Assembly (NCBI GenBank): GCA_944472135.2
Contig: OX235262.1
Coordinates: 170,995,509-171,059,508, forward strand
DNA: 64,000 nt
Direction of reading: 5' to 3'
DNA from: Trichobilharzia regenti
Taxonomy: Eukaryota > Platyhelminthes > Trematoda > Strigeidida > Schistosomatidae
This document shows positions 21,955 to 33,625 of this stretch, one piece after another. The position numbers and the translations under genes were made by a program. Numbering within the stretch: position 1 is the stretch's first letter; the number at the start of each line of letters is the position of its first letter. Below the pieces are notes generated by a model that was not told the DNA's origin, searched no databases, and was given only the letters and a program-made list of their open reading frames with translations.

Positions 21955-22328
21955 AACGGAATAATTATTTGGAAAATCACCTTTCGACAACCTATTCACC
22001 ACATTGCTACTTAATTAGATACAACTGACATTTTAATTATAATTCTTTATTCTCCTGGGCTGTATACCGTTGTCCTGACGTTTGCATATCATCCATTAAC
22101 TCTTAAACCTTATTATTTGACTTTGTTCTTATTCAGTCTCTAATTTTAATGCTTCACTTTGTTGTTGTGTTATGATATTGATAAAGTGTTGTTTCCCAAC
22201 TGCGATTTTGTTTGAGTGATTCAGCTTCATCCACACCTTAGAGTGTCTGAAGGAATTATTCGGTGTGTGATTCTTGCTGACAGAATTTTGATCCCACCTT
22301 GTCTGGGAAAATTCTTCTTGAAAACACA
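21955..22328 (+). repeat. Dispersed repeat D, fullest copy
   Basis: The most complete D copy in the window, used here as the reference. It runs from 'GGAATAATTATTTGG' through 'CTGTATACCGTTGTCCTGAC' and 'TTTGAGTGATTCAGCTTCAT' to 'TTGATCCCACCTTGTCTGGG'. It has no coding capacity and no terminal inverted repeats. Confidence 0.68.
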
Positions 22329-22334
22329 ATATTC

Positions 22335-23390
22335 CACAAAGAGACTCTTTTCGACGAATTTCTTATCAAGCTTTACAATCATATTTATACATATATATAT
22401 ATGGTTTTTAAGAAATTGTATCTGGTGTGGGAATTGAATAATAGGTGTGAATGCATAAAATAATATTAGTAGGAAATACAATTAAAATTAAAATATTTGT
22501 GGTTATAATCATAGTTTAATGTCAAGTGGCAAAATAATTAATGTCATATATAGAATGATACATAAAGTGTATGCATTTTGGAAAGGGGTGTATTATTATA
22601 GGATTACTAGGCGAATGTAAAATGTTACATAGTATAGTGTGAAATTTGATAAGATAGAATTCAATATTGCAAAAAAATAATAAAATTGGATTTAGAATGA
22701 CAAGTGAAACAAGCGGAAACAAGTCAGAATCAGAATAGTAATAATTATAATAATAATCGTAGTGATAAGGGAATGATACGCAGAATAACTAAATAAATAA
22801 ATAACTTTCCCACTATTGTCAAGGCAGAAGTAGGCATTGTACATAATTCTTTTATACACAAAGGTTTGGCTTAAAGTCATGAATAGCCAAGTCCTCAGCT
22901 GTCTTCAGAAGTCTGTAACGAAGAAAACGCGGCAAGTTAGCATGGATTCTGAGGATGATCTTAAAGTCTTGCTCAGGGTTAGCAGAGTGACAGAAGTCAT
23001 AAGGTGTTCTAGAATAGAGCTTCGCACACACTTCCTTTCTCCCTTGTAAAACCATGCCGCTAGAATATATTCTCGTATCCGTGTGGAAAGGCTCCTCCGG
23101 CTACGGTCAATATACCTTGATTCACAAGAGCAGATCAACTGATAAACGCACATTGAGACAGTGAGATCAGGGAGCCTATCTTTTACAGAGATGGAGAACA
23201 AATTGCGGCTGGTGAACGCTGCAAGGAGCGTGTTACCGATTGATTTAGAGAGACAATTTTTGAGCATATCTGAAGCTTGATCACCTTTGAATTGCAAGTT
23301 CATGTATGAGGTTGTGCTTGTGGCCAGCAACTTCACATCATTAAAAGGAACACCTCTGCCATTTAAACTGAAGCTTGAAGCCATATGTTA
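22335..23390 (-). mobile_element. Penelope-like element, linker end plus GIY-YIG endonuclease
   Basis: Minus strand 23384-22905 is open. It runs from 'YMNLQFKGDQASDML' (linker) through 'SVKDRLPDLTVSMCVYQLIC' and 'CESRYIDRSRRSLSTRIREY' (GIY-YIG-type strand, with the glycine after YI replaced by Asp) to 'SSILEHLMTSV'. The C-terminal stretch continues after a stop at 22905-22840. The 3' side includes 'AAGAGACTCTTTTCG' near 22340, a motif also found at the ends of the PLEs at 46075 and 51275. The RT is missing. Confidence 0.82.
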
Positions 23391-23554
23391 ACTGAGAGCA
23401 CAAAGAGACGACTAAACAATTGAAATATCCTTTCTTTTATAGACACTAAAACTCATGGCATAAATATTTCATCACTTCAGTTATTGACAGCATCAAAATA
23501 CGGTGAAACATCTAAACAGAAATATATTACCTAACTCATTCTACATAGAATGAA
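23391..23554. other. Unassigned spacer
   Basis: Short sequence between PLE and RTE. Nothing recognised. Confidence 0.4.
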
Positions 23555-24615
23555 ATGGCAGTCATATCTTTACTTCAAATTCATTCACTATAAAAAGGCT
23601 TTCAATAGCGTCAACAGCAAATGAAATTGGTAATTACTTCAACACTATGGAGTGTACTGCTGAAAATTTTCATGAACCTCATCCAACAGCTATATGGCAG
23701 TGCCACGTGTCAGATGATCCACAATGGAGAATTCAGAGAAGCCTCTGAAGTTAAGATGGGAGCAAGACAAGATTTCCTACAATCATCGATTACATCTGTA
23801 ATTGTAGTGGACTAGATTGCACAACAGACTGTGCGTGGGGAGCGAGAAGACAGGAATACGCTGGACCATCAATTAGAAGAATCAGGAAGATCTAGACTGT
23901 GTGGATGATTAGTGTCTTATGTCACACTGACTCGAAGATCCACAGGCGTAAACCAAAAAGTTGATAGTAGAGGCAGTCAGCGAAGAGACGACTCCAAGTG
24001 AACATAGTGAAGATAGAGGGGATGAAGATAATGAGTCAACAACAACAACAACAACCAGCAACAGACACTACCAACGGAAGAAATCTGGAAGGTGTAACTT
24101 CCTTCACTCATCTAACTAGACATCGCTGTTTCAACTACAGGCTACAGCATGGGTGGGAATGTCAAAAGTGGCTAGAATCGTAAAGACAACGCAGACATTC
24201 ATCTCCCTATAATTAGATTGGAAATCTGCTTTACTCAGCATAAATAAGAAAATTCCGACTTCCAACAACAATCTTAGGTCAGTCATGAAAAGAATTTCCA
24301 ACTGCTGACTGCAGAATTTTATCAACAGCTGTCTTCACTGGCGCAATAGTGAAGATCAAATTGTAGGTCAGAAAGAATTATTTTAACATAACCAATCAAG
24401 AACCTGTTACTCAGCAGATATTCTCGACGAAAATCGAAATGGATTAGACATGCCTTGAGGAAACCGTTGGGTGAAGTCACGTGCCAGTCCAGTTGTCGAG
24501 TGAAAGGCGAACGGGAAATGACGAGCTTGGCGTATGTACAAGGGAGGAGATGCGAATCTATGAGCGGTCATGTGGCCAGCTGAATAGGACTGCAGAGAAC
24601 ATGACAAAGTGAAGA
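23555..24615 (+). mobile_element. RTE-like retrotransposon from RT palm to near 3' end
   Basis: The plus strand starts with 'YKKAFNSVNSK' (RT motif A; usual EKAFDSVDR), then 'ATCQMIHNGEFREASEVKMG', a degenerate motif C region near 'EDLDCVDD', 'RKKSGRCNFLHSS' and 'RSVMKRISN', and later 'DENRNGLDMP.GN'. It ends near 24615 without a clear simple-repeat tail, directly before a SINE-B tail. Stops and indels throughout. Confidence 0.84.
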
Positions 24616-24621
24616 CTTTTT

Positions 24622-24930
24622 CAAAATTTCATCATAAAGTGACATCGGTAAGAGGACCATTGGAAAGCCATCACGGAGTACTGGACAGCTGTTGCGTCAG
24701 TCTAGTTAGGGACTCTTCATCAGTACGCACTTGCTGAGGTTCGCACCCAGGATCATTTGGTTAAAGGTAAAGCTTGTTAATCATTAAGCCACTGGAACTC
24801 AATCCAATGGTCCAGAGATTCCAAATTCTGCTAATCCACAATATGACACGACCACTAGCGAATGTCATCTGTGGAGAGTATTTGTTCTCACATCCGACCT
24901 GCTCTACCCCTCTGGTTACGACTTCCCACT
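24622..24930 (-). mobile_element. SINE-B copy with decayed hammerhead
   Basis: On the minus strand from 24930: the 5' end 'GGGAAGTCGTAACCAGAGGG', 'GTGAGAACAAATACTC', a tRNA-like A box 'GTGGCTTAATGATTAACAAG', a B box 'GGGTGCGAACC', then 'CTGATGAAGAGTCCC' and 'CAGCTGTCCAGTACTCC'. The core alignment is shifted (C3 lost). Nearly full length. Confidence 0.76.
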
Positions 24931-26014
24931 AGATGTTTTGTTGAATCTCTATTTTTCACTCGGAACTGAAAGGAGTAATCATGATAATGATAATAACATA
25001 ATAACTCATTCCACAACATTCTTCCTATACAAAGGCAACTAACATCCTTCATCACTTCACTTCCTTTAAACACTAAAACCTCATTATTGTCTTGTTCTTA
25101 ACAAATCCACATACCTACAAGATAGACAATCTCTGCAAAAAAGAATTTCGTCATCATCATCACCACTTGGAGTACATACACTCTAGTAATTGAATAATAT
25201 TCCTAAAGTGTCCTATTCTACACACAGACACCCCCTCGACACACACACACACATTTTTCACGCGGGTAAATTGAATAATTAATACAATCATCAATTGGAT
25301 AGACAAATGAATAACACTCAAGTAGTAGTAGTGGTATAATTTAATCAGCCTTATTTACCATTTATCTATCAAACTAACAAATTAAATGAATGACCCAGTA
25401 TATCTCTTATAGAGGCTAGAGACACACCAGAGCAGAACTGCTTTTTAGTCAGTTGAATATATATAGAGGAATCCTTGTTGCAACAATACAAGCACATGTG
25501 TACACTCCCTCCCTCCCTCACTCACACACACACACACACATAAACACACGAAACATCATGCAAATTTCGCCATTCTCCATCTTAAACAACTGTGGGCAAA
25601 CGTGAAAAAAAAGCCAAAAAAAGATGAACAGCAAAACAGTTAGGGAGAAAACAGCAGACAAACAGCAGCAATCAAACCAAACAACAATATGCTACTTAAT
25701 ATGCAAATGTATTTAGTAGTATTGACTGAATATGGAATGAATAAATGAGTGAATGAATGAATAAACAACATGAAATCATAATTACTCCTGATTACAATGT
25801 TCATTAAAGCTGAGTACATATGTAATTTATGTTGAATATATATACACACACACGCTTTTTATGTCTTTGTTGAAAGAGAAAAATAAATGGCTAATCTTGT
25901 TTATTGCTTAAGCTATTTTGCCATCTTTTCTATTTCAACGAATAAAAATGTATTCAGTCTTATTTGTATTGATAAGTAGTGAAGTCAATTTTTTCGCTGT
26001 AGGGATTTGATTCG
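24931..26014. other. Unassigned AT-rich sequence with CA/GA-type runs
   Basis: No gene recognised. Short CA repeats lie near 25236 and 25521, and there is CCCTCCCTCC near 25508. Confidence 0.45.
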
Positions 26015-26325
26015 TTTCAAGTTTAATTAGGGGACTGATGCTAGTCAGAGTACTGGACATCCTAGTGCTCAGTACTCTTCGTCAATACGAACCAATCGGC
26101 TTTTGAACTGAGGACCTTCCAGTTACAAGGAAAGTTCATAAACGATTCAGAGGCTGGAACCCGATTCAATGGCCAGCTCATGATTTTTCTGCTACTGGAA
26201 CAAACCACTGTTACTGACGAGTGTATTTGTCCTCACTCCCCAACTGGTGGATTCTACTGATCACGAATTCTAATTAAAAAAGCACCAGTCAACTTCTTCC
26301 TGTAGCTAGTCACTAGCCAGCATCA
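26015..26325 (-). mobile_element. SINE-B copy, hammerhead partly deleted
   Basis: The minus strand carries 'GAGGACAAATACACTC', 'CAGAAAAATCATGAGCTGGC', a tRNA-like stretch and 'TCCAGTACTCTGACTAGC'. Part of the hammerhead stem II is missing. Confidence 0.68.
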
Positions 26326-26884
26326 GACCTAATTCAATGATGAAACAGTTCTGGTATGAAGTCTCTACTTTTTAGTTAACTTATCTTTATTGTCAAGACT
26401 AAAGTGTACGTACTCAAGGGAACGATAATCGAAACGACCTTCAGCAACCAATCAAATAAGCCATATCCTAGTTTAGTGTTCTGATACTATTTTGTTAGTG
26501 AACTTCTAAGAAGGACCAATCATCCAGCGTCTTGTGAAAGCCTCAACAACTACCGGCATGTTCACAACAGTGTAAGTCATTCTTTGGGTTTTGTTAATCC
26601 TCTGGGTATGCACAATAGTCTCACAGAACGGTTACTGATGCATTTGAAAAACCGGATTTAAGTCATGTGGATCATGAAGTTAGTAAAACAAACAGTCTCA
26701 TCTCGATGAATGCAAGTACAAAAGTGGTCTGGATTAACGCTAAGAACACTGGTGACAGAATGGGAGACGCGTCAGAGATTGCCATCCTGTATAATGATTA
26801 ATTTTCTACTTAATTTTGTGTCCGAATAATTCCTTTGTCATTCAAGATCATTCCACTGACTTTTCACTTTGGTCGTTGGAATTT
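26326..26884. other. Unassigned sequence
   Basis: No recognised gene or element. Confidence 0.4.
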
Positions 26885-27065
26885 ACAAGTATTGGTTTTG
26901 CAGTGATTTCGTTTGATTAGTTGAAGGATTTCATCATGAACTGACACCAGTTACAGACACATTGGAGAACTATTACGGAGTACTGGACAGCTTTTTCGTC
27001 CTAGTTTGGGACTGTTTAACTGTATGCACCCACCGGGGTTAGAACCCAGGACAAGTGGAATAGGT
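26885..27065 (-). mobile_element. SINE-B 3' part with hammerhead remnant
   Basis: On the minus strand: B-box relic 'GGGTTCTAACCCC', stem II 'AGTCCC...AACTAGGACGAAA' and 'AGCTGTCCAGTACTCC', then the tail through 'TTCATGATGAAATCC' to 'CCAATACTTG'. The CUGANGA core is lost. Confidence 0.72.
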
Positions 27066-27391
27066 ATCGCTTCGTCTAAGAGAATATATATGCATTAATC
27101 AGTGACAAAAAAGAAAAATTAAACAACCTCATGCTATAACTAATCAAAAAGCTTCATTCGGTTAGTGCTAACTACAGCATAGGAATCTATCCTTCTAATT
27201 TTGTTATGTGATCGAGTCATTACTGTAAGCACCAGAGGCTGAGTATTTAAGACAAAAACACAACCAAGAGAGAAATTCTTGTTAAATTTACTCGATTTTA
27301 TTTAAAAATTAAAGCATTACAACTAATAGTGGGAAAAGTTAAAGTTACATGGAAGTCAGTGTTCCTAGCTTTGGGAACAGTTACCATGTTT

Positions 27392-27712
27392 TTAGATGGT
27401 TGGAGGCAATCGGCCACAGGAAGCCTTGACTGACCTAAGTTTCGTGCTAGCTGGCACTCACTAGTCAGCAAGGTGCATTTGTAACCTTGAAGGCACTCAT
27501 GTCCCTTCTGAGATTTGAACCCACGTCACTCAGTGAGAGATGCAGTCAGAGACGTTACCACTAAGCAACCAATATGCACTGTGATCCCAAGCTACCTAAA
27601 ATGGTAGCCACATTGAAAACCGGACTGATAGAATTTAGTCTGCACTACAGAAAAGGACTAGACACATCACACTAGTTACTAATTAGTGTTCAATCAGAGT
27701 ACAGTTACCATG
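27392..27712 (-). mobile_element. tRNA-derived SINE-like repeat, family C
   Basis: The minus strand has an A-box-like 'TGCTTAGTGGTAACG' and a B box 'GGGTTCAAATCTC'. The left block 'GGAGGCAATCGGCCACAGG' and the right block 'GACTAGACACATCACACTAG' match the other C copies. It ends directly at an RTE piece. Confidence 0.7.
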
Positions 27713-28215
27713 TGTTGAAAATTAACGGACTACAAAGCACCAAACACAAAGATTTTCAACGGCAATGTTACGTCAGTCAGTTCTTGGCGAACGCGTCAAG
27801 AAAAGCATTTTCAACAAACTACTGTAGGCGTTTTTCAATAACTGCCAACATTTTTGGCTTCATAATTGTCGGCCGGCCAGAATGAATTAAAAACACGAAA
27901 GTCTAGAAACGAGCAAGTTTCAAAACCCACTGTTGAACAGATATTTTGAAGAAAATGGAAATCGATTGGACATACATCAAGGGTGCAGTCGGATGACATC
28001 TCGCTCCAGGTAGGCTTTTGGGTAGTAGGTGAACAGGGAACGATAACTTGGGTGTGGTTCCATGAGTGACACGGAGAAGATTGTGTGAGGATAAGATGAG
28101 GGGTTATTGGGGATCGTGGGGTCAGTTGAAGAGGAATATGAAGAACAGTGTGCAATTGAGGTGCGATGTCGAAGCCTTATGTTTTTCTCGTCAAGCTCTT
28201 GGGTATCATAATTTA
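27713..28215 (+). mobile_element. RTE-like retrotransposon, 3' end
   Basis: The plus strand shows the family's 'IFNGNVTSVSS' region, 'ENGNRLDIHQGCSRMTS' (usual [11 protein letters not shown]...DITRQ region) and the final 'RCDVEALCFSRQALG'. There is no clean simple-repeat tail. Broken by stops. Confidence 0.78.
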
Positions 28216-28699
28216 CTTACTCAATTCAAACTGTTCTTCGTAAGCCTACTTAAGTTAGATTTCTAGATTGTGAATTAATGTGATTACAATGAGCTGGTTA
28301 GTTTAAAATCATTCAACTGTCACACGCAAACACACATACGATTTTCATTTCCGTGAAATAATATCACATTTTTTATTGGTTATAATTCGAAATACGCATT
28401 TCAGTATTTCGACATACATATATACATGCTTAAAACAAACAACACATCACAACACAACACAAACATGAAATATAATTATGTCACAGAAACCTTCTTTCCC
28501 TTGCATGTATTTTTTAATGTGAAATAGTTGACACTAGGGTTTTTATGTGAGAGCATAATTTTGTTATTTCTATTATTTTTGTACTCAATTTTATGTTTAG
28601 GCCAATTTGTTACTGTAGACACTTGTATGTGTAGGCAGTCAACCAGTACAGTATTGTCAGTGAGGCATGAATTCATTCATCCTTGCATATCAAATGTAC
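28216..28699. other. Unassigned AT-rich sequence
   Basis: Nothing recognised. Some CA-rich words near 28325. Confidence 0.4.
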
Positions 28700-29212
28700 A
28701 CTAATCATCTGTTGTTGTCAGATGGCTGGAGGTAATCCACAGGGAACCTTGGAGGTAGATTTCATGTTGGTCAGGAAAACTTATCTACACTCCCTTCTGA
28801 GACTTGAACTCGTGTCATCCAGTTCTGTAGTCAGAGAAGTTACCAATGAGCTACCAATTCGTACACGCTAATCACCTCTATCAAGATTGTAATAGATGCC
28901 TTGATCGGATACAAGGTAGCAGTTGATGTCACGCGTTTAGTCTAGGAGGACAAACTCAGTGCTGTGTGAAGCGGGTTAAATTTCAGAAGGGACAGAAGTC
29001 CCTTCAAGATTGAAGATACGCCTTGCTTTACCATTGAGTACCAACAAACATGAAACCTAGGTCGGCGGCTTCCTGCCAATTGACCTCAATCATCAAATAA
29101 CAACAATTCAGAATGATCCACAATAACAAGTCACCTAGCATGGTCGCTACACGACAAACTTGGCTGACAAAATTCTGTCTGCACTAAGCCAAGGATTTGA
29201 CGCGTTAAATTA
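28700..29212. mobile_element. Inverted pair of family C SINE-like repeats
   Basis: Left copy 28719-28870 has the B box on the minus strand ('GAGTTCAAGTCTC'). Right copy about 28950-29095 has the same parts on the plus strand ('GTTAAATTTCAGAAGGG...' through 'CCTAGGTCGGCGGCTTCCTG'). The two face each other around a ~90 bp spacer. The right flank keeps the C end ('CAGACAGAATTTTGTCAGCC' on the minus strand). Confidence 0.58.
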
Positions 29213-29816
29213 ATTATTTACCACCTATTGGAATCATTTCTGTGTTTATTAAATCAACTTTAAACTGATTCTTCAATTTATTTAGAAAAAAAAAGTCAAA
29301 GGTGAATCTCAGATAAGAACGAATTAACCTAAAAAATCTTTGAATTCTCTCTCCTAAAGAAGGTTGAAATGTCTTTATTCGTGTAATTTGATACCAAAAC
29401 AGGAAAGTCTTCTAAAGCCCTACCACCCCACCATACTCCATCCCCCCAAAAAAAACAAATATTTAAGTAGAAACTTTTCAGGACACATTGACAATTAGAA
29501 GTTAGACATCCTATATACAAGCTTGAAAAGTCCTAAACTTCTTGTAATTCGATTAGATTTTTATTTGTAATTACTAAATAGAATGTGTACATGCATCATA
29601 TGTGTTTTGTGCTGAACTCGAGATTATTCAGTCAAAAGTTTGATAATTACTAGTGACTGGCAAAGAACACCAACTCGTTTAACACACACACACACACAAC
29701 AACAACAACAACAACAACGCGATTTCAGTATATTTAACATGTCATGAACTGTGATGTATTTCAAAATATATTCCAAGTTTGACCATGGATTGTTGTCAGT
29801 TAAAGCATAATTAGAC

Positions 29817-29985
29817 ATTCAAGTGTTGTCTTGTAGGTATGTGATTGGTTACAGCATTGCATCATGAGCTGAAATCAGTTAGAGAACCACTGGAGAACCT
29901 AGGAATAAAGCTGTTTCTTCAGCCTAGTTTTTGACTCTTCAGCAGTACGCACCCTCCTGTGGGATTCGAACCCAGGAACAGCAGT
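29817..29985 (-). mobile_element. SINE-B 3' part with hammerhead core but lost stem I
   Basis: The minus strand reads B box 'GGGTTCGAATCCC', then 'GTACTGCTGAAGAGTC' (CUGANGA core and stem I 5' strand intact) and 'GAAACAGC', but the 3' strand of stem I is missing. The tail follows to 'TACAAGACAACACTTGAAT'. The right end has 'CAGTCCAGTACTCCCTG' in plus orientation, a short inverted piece of the same element. Confidence 0.7.
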
Positions 29986-30009
29986 CCAGTACTCCCTGTC
30001 ATTCATTCA

Positions 30010-31340
30010 TTCATTAGGATTATAATTATTTCCTTGGATTCCAAGTGGCAAATAGGGCTTCAGTAACACATCTCCACTTTGTACTATATTCCGTAGTTCT
30101 ATTAGGCTGGTTCCAAGACTGATCACAATATCTCATCTCCTCCTCCCCCTCGTCGTAACACGATCTCCTGCATGTCACCCTCACGCCGTCGACCCACTCG
30201 TCACTCCCCACTGAGATTCCACTCGAGTGGTGGCCTTCATTTAGCGCTATGTCATCCGAAGGCCTCATTAATGTATGCCCGATCAGTCCATCTCCATTTC
30301 CTCCTACATATTTGTTGAGAAATAGGCTCTCGTCTGTCAGTTGGCTGCCAGCCAGCCGGCCATCTGATCTTCAGTATAGACCCAGCCAGTGAATGTGGCA
30401 GCTATTGATACAAGTCTGTAACTGGCTATTAGAAATCGTTTTCTTGACTCACTAGCCAAGTTTCTGACCTGTAAAGAACTCATTGACTGACTTCACATTT
30501 GTGTTGAACAGAATCCGAATCTCTTTGTTTATGCTGGCTGGCTGGCTGAGTGCAGTGCAGTGCGGTGCAGAAGATTTCCAAACCAACTTCAGGTTGATGA
30601 AGGCGTATCTTGCCTTGACCTTCCAATTCTGGCTGGCTTTCACATCTTCATCAGTCCTGCTGGCCTGTAGTTGAAACGATGCTTCCTAGATAAGTCAAGG
30701 GAGGACGTAACCTCCGTCAAGCCTCCGCCTTTGATGGTGACTGGTGCTGGTCGTTGGTCATCTTCATCACCTCCGTTTTCTTCATGCGGTCTTGTGTTTG
30801 TTGGCTGCTTCTTCAGGCAGTTTTTTTTTATTTATTTTTTCATTTTGACTATAGTTTGATCCCACAACGTATCTTTTAGTACAAGTATGGAACTTTCAAC
30901 AATGTGATATAGGTAGCCCAAATTTTGCGGGCCGGCCATTAATACTAGGTTTGTGTCAGCAAGCAGATCGAAACCCGGACAGTGTTCATGGTGGGTTAGA
31001 GACCTAACTGCTGTTGGCTTTCGCCTGAAAGTCTTTGAGTTTGTCCGACATTAAGCATAAATCATCCACAGGCGAAATTCAGATCTTCTACAGTCTTCTT
31101 AGCGGTGGTCCAGTGCAGTCCTATCTCCTTGCTCCTCATAGACTGACACACAATCCAGAGCAAAACAATCAGGAATACCATAAGTGATAATAGGCAGTCA
31201 GTCAGCCGTGTCTTACTCTTGTATTCACTTCGAACTCCTTACTGAGTTTTCCCTTTGTGGATCAGCTGACATGTGGCCCTGTCATAGAGTCAACTGTAGG
31301 ATGAGGTCGATAAAGACTTGGGGCTGGGATTCATGTCATA
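30010..31340 (-). mobile_element. RTE-like retrotransposon carrying a SINE insertion
   Basis: The 3' end is at 30016-30065 ('TTATTTCCTTGGATTCCAAG'). The minus strand includes 'KWRCVTEALFATWNPRK' at the C-terminus, then the 'TNVKSVNEF' region, 'CRRPGGRMK' and, beyond the insertion at 30820-31015, 'KLSKEFEVNTRVRHG' (usual EVQTGVRQG, RT motif B). It reaches further 5' than most copies here. Inactive by stops and the insertion. Confidence 0.86.
30820..31015 (-). mobile_element. SINE-A inserted inside RTE
   Basis: On the minus strand, a decayed tRNA-like head (B box 'GGGTTTCGATCTG') is followed by 'GCAAAATTTGGGCTACC' and 'TTCCATACTTGTACTAAAAG', as in the copy at 6721. It ends in an A-rich tail, seen as the T-rich run at 30820-30846. 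RTE sequence continues on both sides ('TTCAGGCAGTT' left, 'GTTGGCTTTCGCC' right), matching the uninterrupted copy near 41586. Confidence 0.78.
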
Positions 31341-32369
31341 TAAAAAATGTTTTTCGAATTTTTGGAGATAATTTAATTTTTAGAAGTGATATGAAAAAAG
31401 ACCAAACTTCAGGAAAATTTATGTTTCAAACAATCAATTCCTTTTCTCCAAAGAAAATGTATTTCCTGAATACTTATTTCATTTCCCACAGAAATTATCG
31501 AAAGAGGTAAACATTTCTATATGTACTGCTAAATAGTTCAGTGGTGGGCTTTTTACAAGCATTAAGGTCGAAGAAATTATCCCCACGGCGCGCTGATAAG
31601 AAAAACAGATAAACAGATGTGAATTTTTCCCCTTCTCAACATAACACCAAATATTTTTAATGAAATTAAAGAAGGAAAGTGTTTTTCACACAATACTTGG
31701 TATATGCGTGAGTAGCACTTAAAATAATTAATAGTTATAATAATAAGAATTCACATGCTTAAAGTCAACACTTCCATCCTGGATAAATTTTGTTAATCGT
31801 TTAATCACAATTTTGCGTCAAATTCATGTAGGTTATTTGTTATCGAAGATTATACAGACTTTCATTTCCTTGGGAACATTATTTCTTCTATGGAGGTATC
31901 ATAAACATGCGACCTCTTTGTTTATTCACCAGCTGTGCGAAGAGGTGGGGGCAATTGACTGTGTTTCTGCCTATTGGATACGCTCACTACCCGACAATGA
32001 AAGAAAATTTGCATGTATTTATTTCACTTGTATACGTTTTTACGCATTTTTATATGTGTTTTAAGGTTAGTTTTTGTGACTGACTATAACTACATCCATA
32101 AACTGCGATTATTTTAAAAATAAATGTTTATAAACAAAGAAAATTAATGAGTCAGCTTAAATATATATTACTTACGCTTTGGATTTTAGTAGTGTCAAAA
32201 GTGATTTTAGTCTTTCAGTTCTGTCATTTAATTTCCTGTTTCTACTTTTTTGAAAAATTCATCTACAAGTGACACGTTCATTGTCACAGCACGTAACATG
32301 ACAAAAGCTATAAAACTTCATATGAAAGTGTCACAGGTAGTGTAAAAAGGCTGTCGTGTTATTTTTTTT
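31341..32369. other. Unassigned AT-rich sequence
   Basis: No recognised element. The stretch 31910-31990 is GC-richer than its surroundings but shows no domain. A possible 15 nt microexon is discussed in the findings. Confidence 0.4.
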
Positions 32370-32545
32370 TAGCGACCAGAACCCACATGTTATACTGATC
32401 GTTGAGACGTTATTTACAGTCAGGAAATGTCCCGACAACTGCTAAAAGACAGTTCTTTTCCCAAAAACTATGCAGTACTCGCTATTTTAACGCTGACTGT
32501 ATGTCAAAAATCAAAACTACCCCCAAACAATGCTGTTAGGTACTT
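32370..32545. repeat. Dispersed repeat E copy
   Basis: 'TACAGTCAGGAAATGTCCCG' and 'ACAATGCTGTTAGG' match the copy at 17160-17400 in the same order. Confidence 0.45.
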
Positions 32546-32600
32546 ATAAAAATCAAATTAAATCTTAAGAACTAAACAAGTAATGAACGAAAAATTTATC

Positions 32601-32985
32601 TTCAAGTATGGGTCTGCAGGGATTTTATTTGTTGGTTGCAGGATTTCATCATGAGCTGACGTCGGTTAGAGGACCATTGGAAAACCTGCAGAGAGTTCTG
32701 AACTCTGCAGCTGTACGCACCCATTGGCACGGTTCAAGCCCAGGACCTACCGGTTACAAGGCAAGCTCGTGGACCATTAAGTCATTGGGATTCGACTCGA
32801 TCCAGTGGCCAGTTCATGAATTCCAACTTCCGCAGTTCGTGACCTAGCACGGCTTCCAGGGAATGTCATGGGTGGCGAGTATTTGTCCTCATACCCAACC
32901 TGCTGCACCCTACTGGTCGCATCACTTGACGCCTTCCCCAAGCAAGATAGTCAACATGTCTCCCTTCACCTGACTTCACTTCTGA
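32601..32985 (-). mobile_element. Full-length SINE-B copy with hammerhead deletion
   Basis: The minus strand carries all SINE-B parts: 5' 'CCAGTAGGGTGCAGCAGG', 'GAGGACAAATACTCGCC', 'GGAAGTTGGAATTCATGAAC', a tRNA-Thr-like A box and anticodon region, a B box 'GGCTTGAACCG', and the tail 'TCATGATGAAATCC' to 'CATACTTGAA'. Between the tRNA part and the tail the hammerhead is deleted and replaced by a short 'GAGTTCTGAACTC' palindrome. Confidence 0.78.
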
Positions 32986-33389
32986 TAAATAAGCGCAACT
33001 ATCAGTCAACCAACCAATCAATCAATCAATCAGTCAATCAATCAGCACGGTTCTCGATGATCTATCGACTGAGACCAAACCGAATTCCTTGTGACAACTA
33101 ACTAACTACTTAACTAACCAACATGATACACGGCTGTAGAATCCACACATGTACGCACACACACATGCCTAACACACTGGTCAACAGCTCACCCTCACTT
33201 AATTACCTCACATCGACAAACAACACAGAGTACAAATTCATACACATAGGCGGACAGCCAGTCAGTCAGTCAGCTAGTCAGCCATCCGACAAAATCCACT
33301 CGCTATACACCATACACACTTGAGTAGAAATAGGCATTCAGACGGGATTATTGTGGAAGTCGAATTCAAAGATAGAAAGCTACATGCAT

Positions 33390-33392
<3 letters not shown>

Positions 33393-33423
<31 letters not shown>
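33393..33423. repeat. (TA)n microsatellite
   Basis: Uninterrupted alternating AT tract. Confidence 0.93.
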
Positions 33424-33425
<2 letters not shown>

Positions 33426-33562
33426 CATTATTCCAATCTGAGGAGTTGTTCGTCTCCTCCTCCTGATAGAATGCAATACACTTTGTGTTCAAGCAATCCG
33501 GAAACCGCAGTCAGATCAATTCAAATTGACACTGACACCGACATTGACAAATACATTCATTG

Positions 33563-33625
33563 AGACACACACACACACACACACGGACACGGACACACAT
33601 ACACGGGGACACGGGGACACACAGG
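33563..33625. repeat. (CA)n and ACGGGGAC-type tandem run
   Basis: An 11-unit CA stretch passes into imperfect repeats of GGACAC and GGGGACAC. Confidence 0.85.

Noticed and set aside
25501..25541. A CRISPR-like or satellite array in CT/CA-rich sequence
   Set aside because: Simple microsatellite runs without spacer-repeat structure.
31813..32064. 83-codon frame in GC-richer DNA
   Set aside because: No domain recognised and no supporting splice or repeat evidence.
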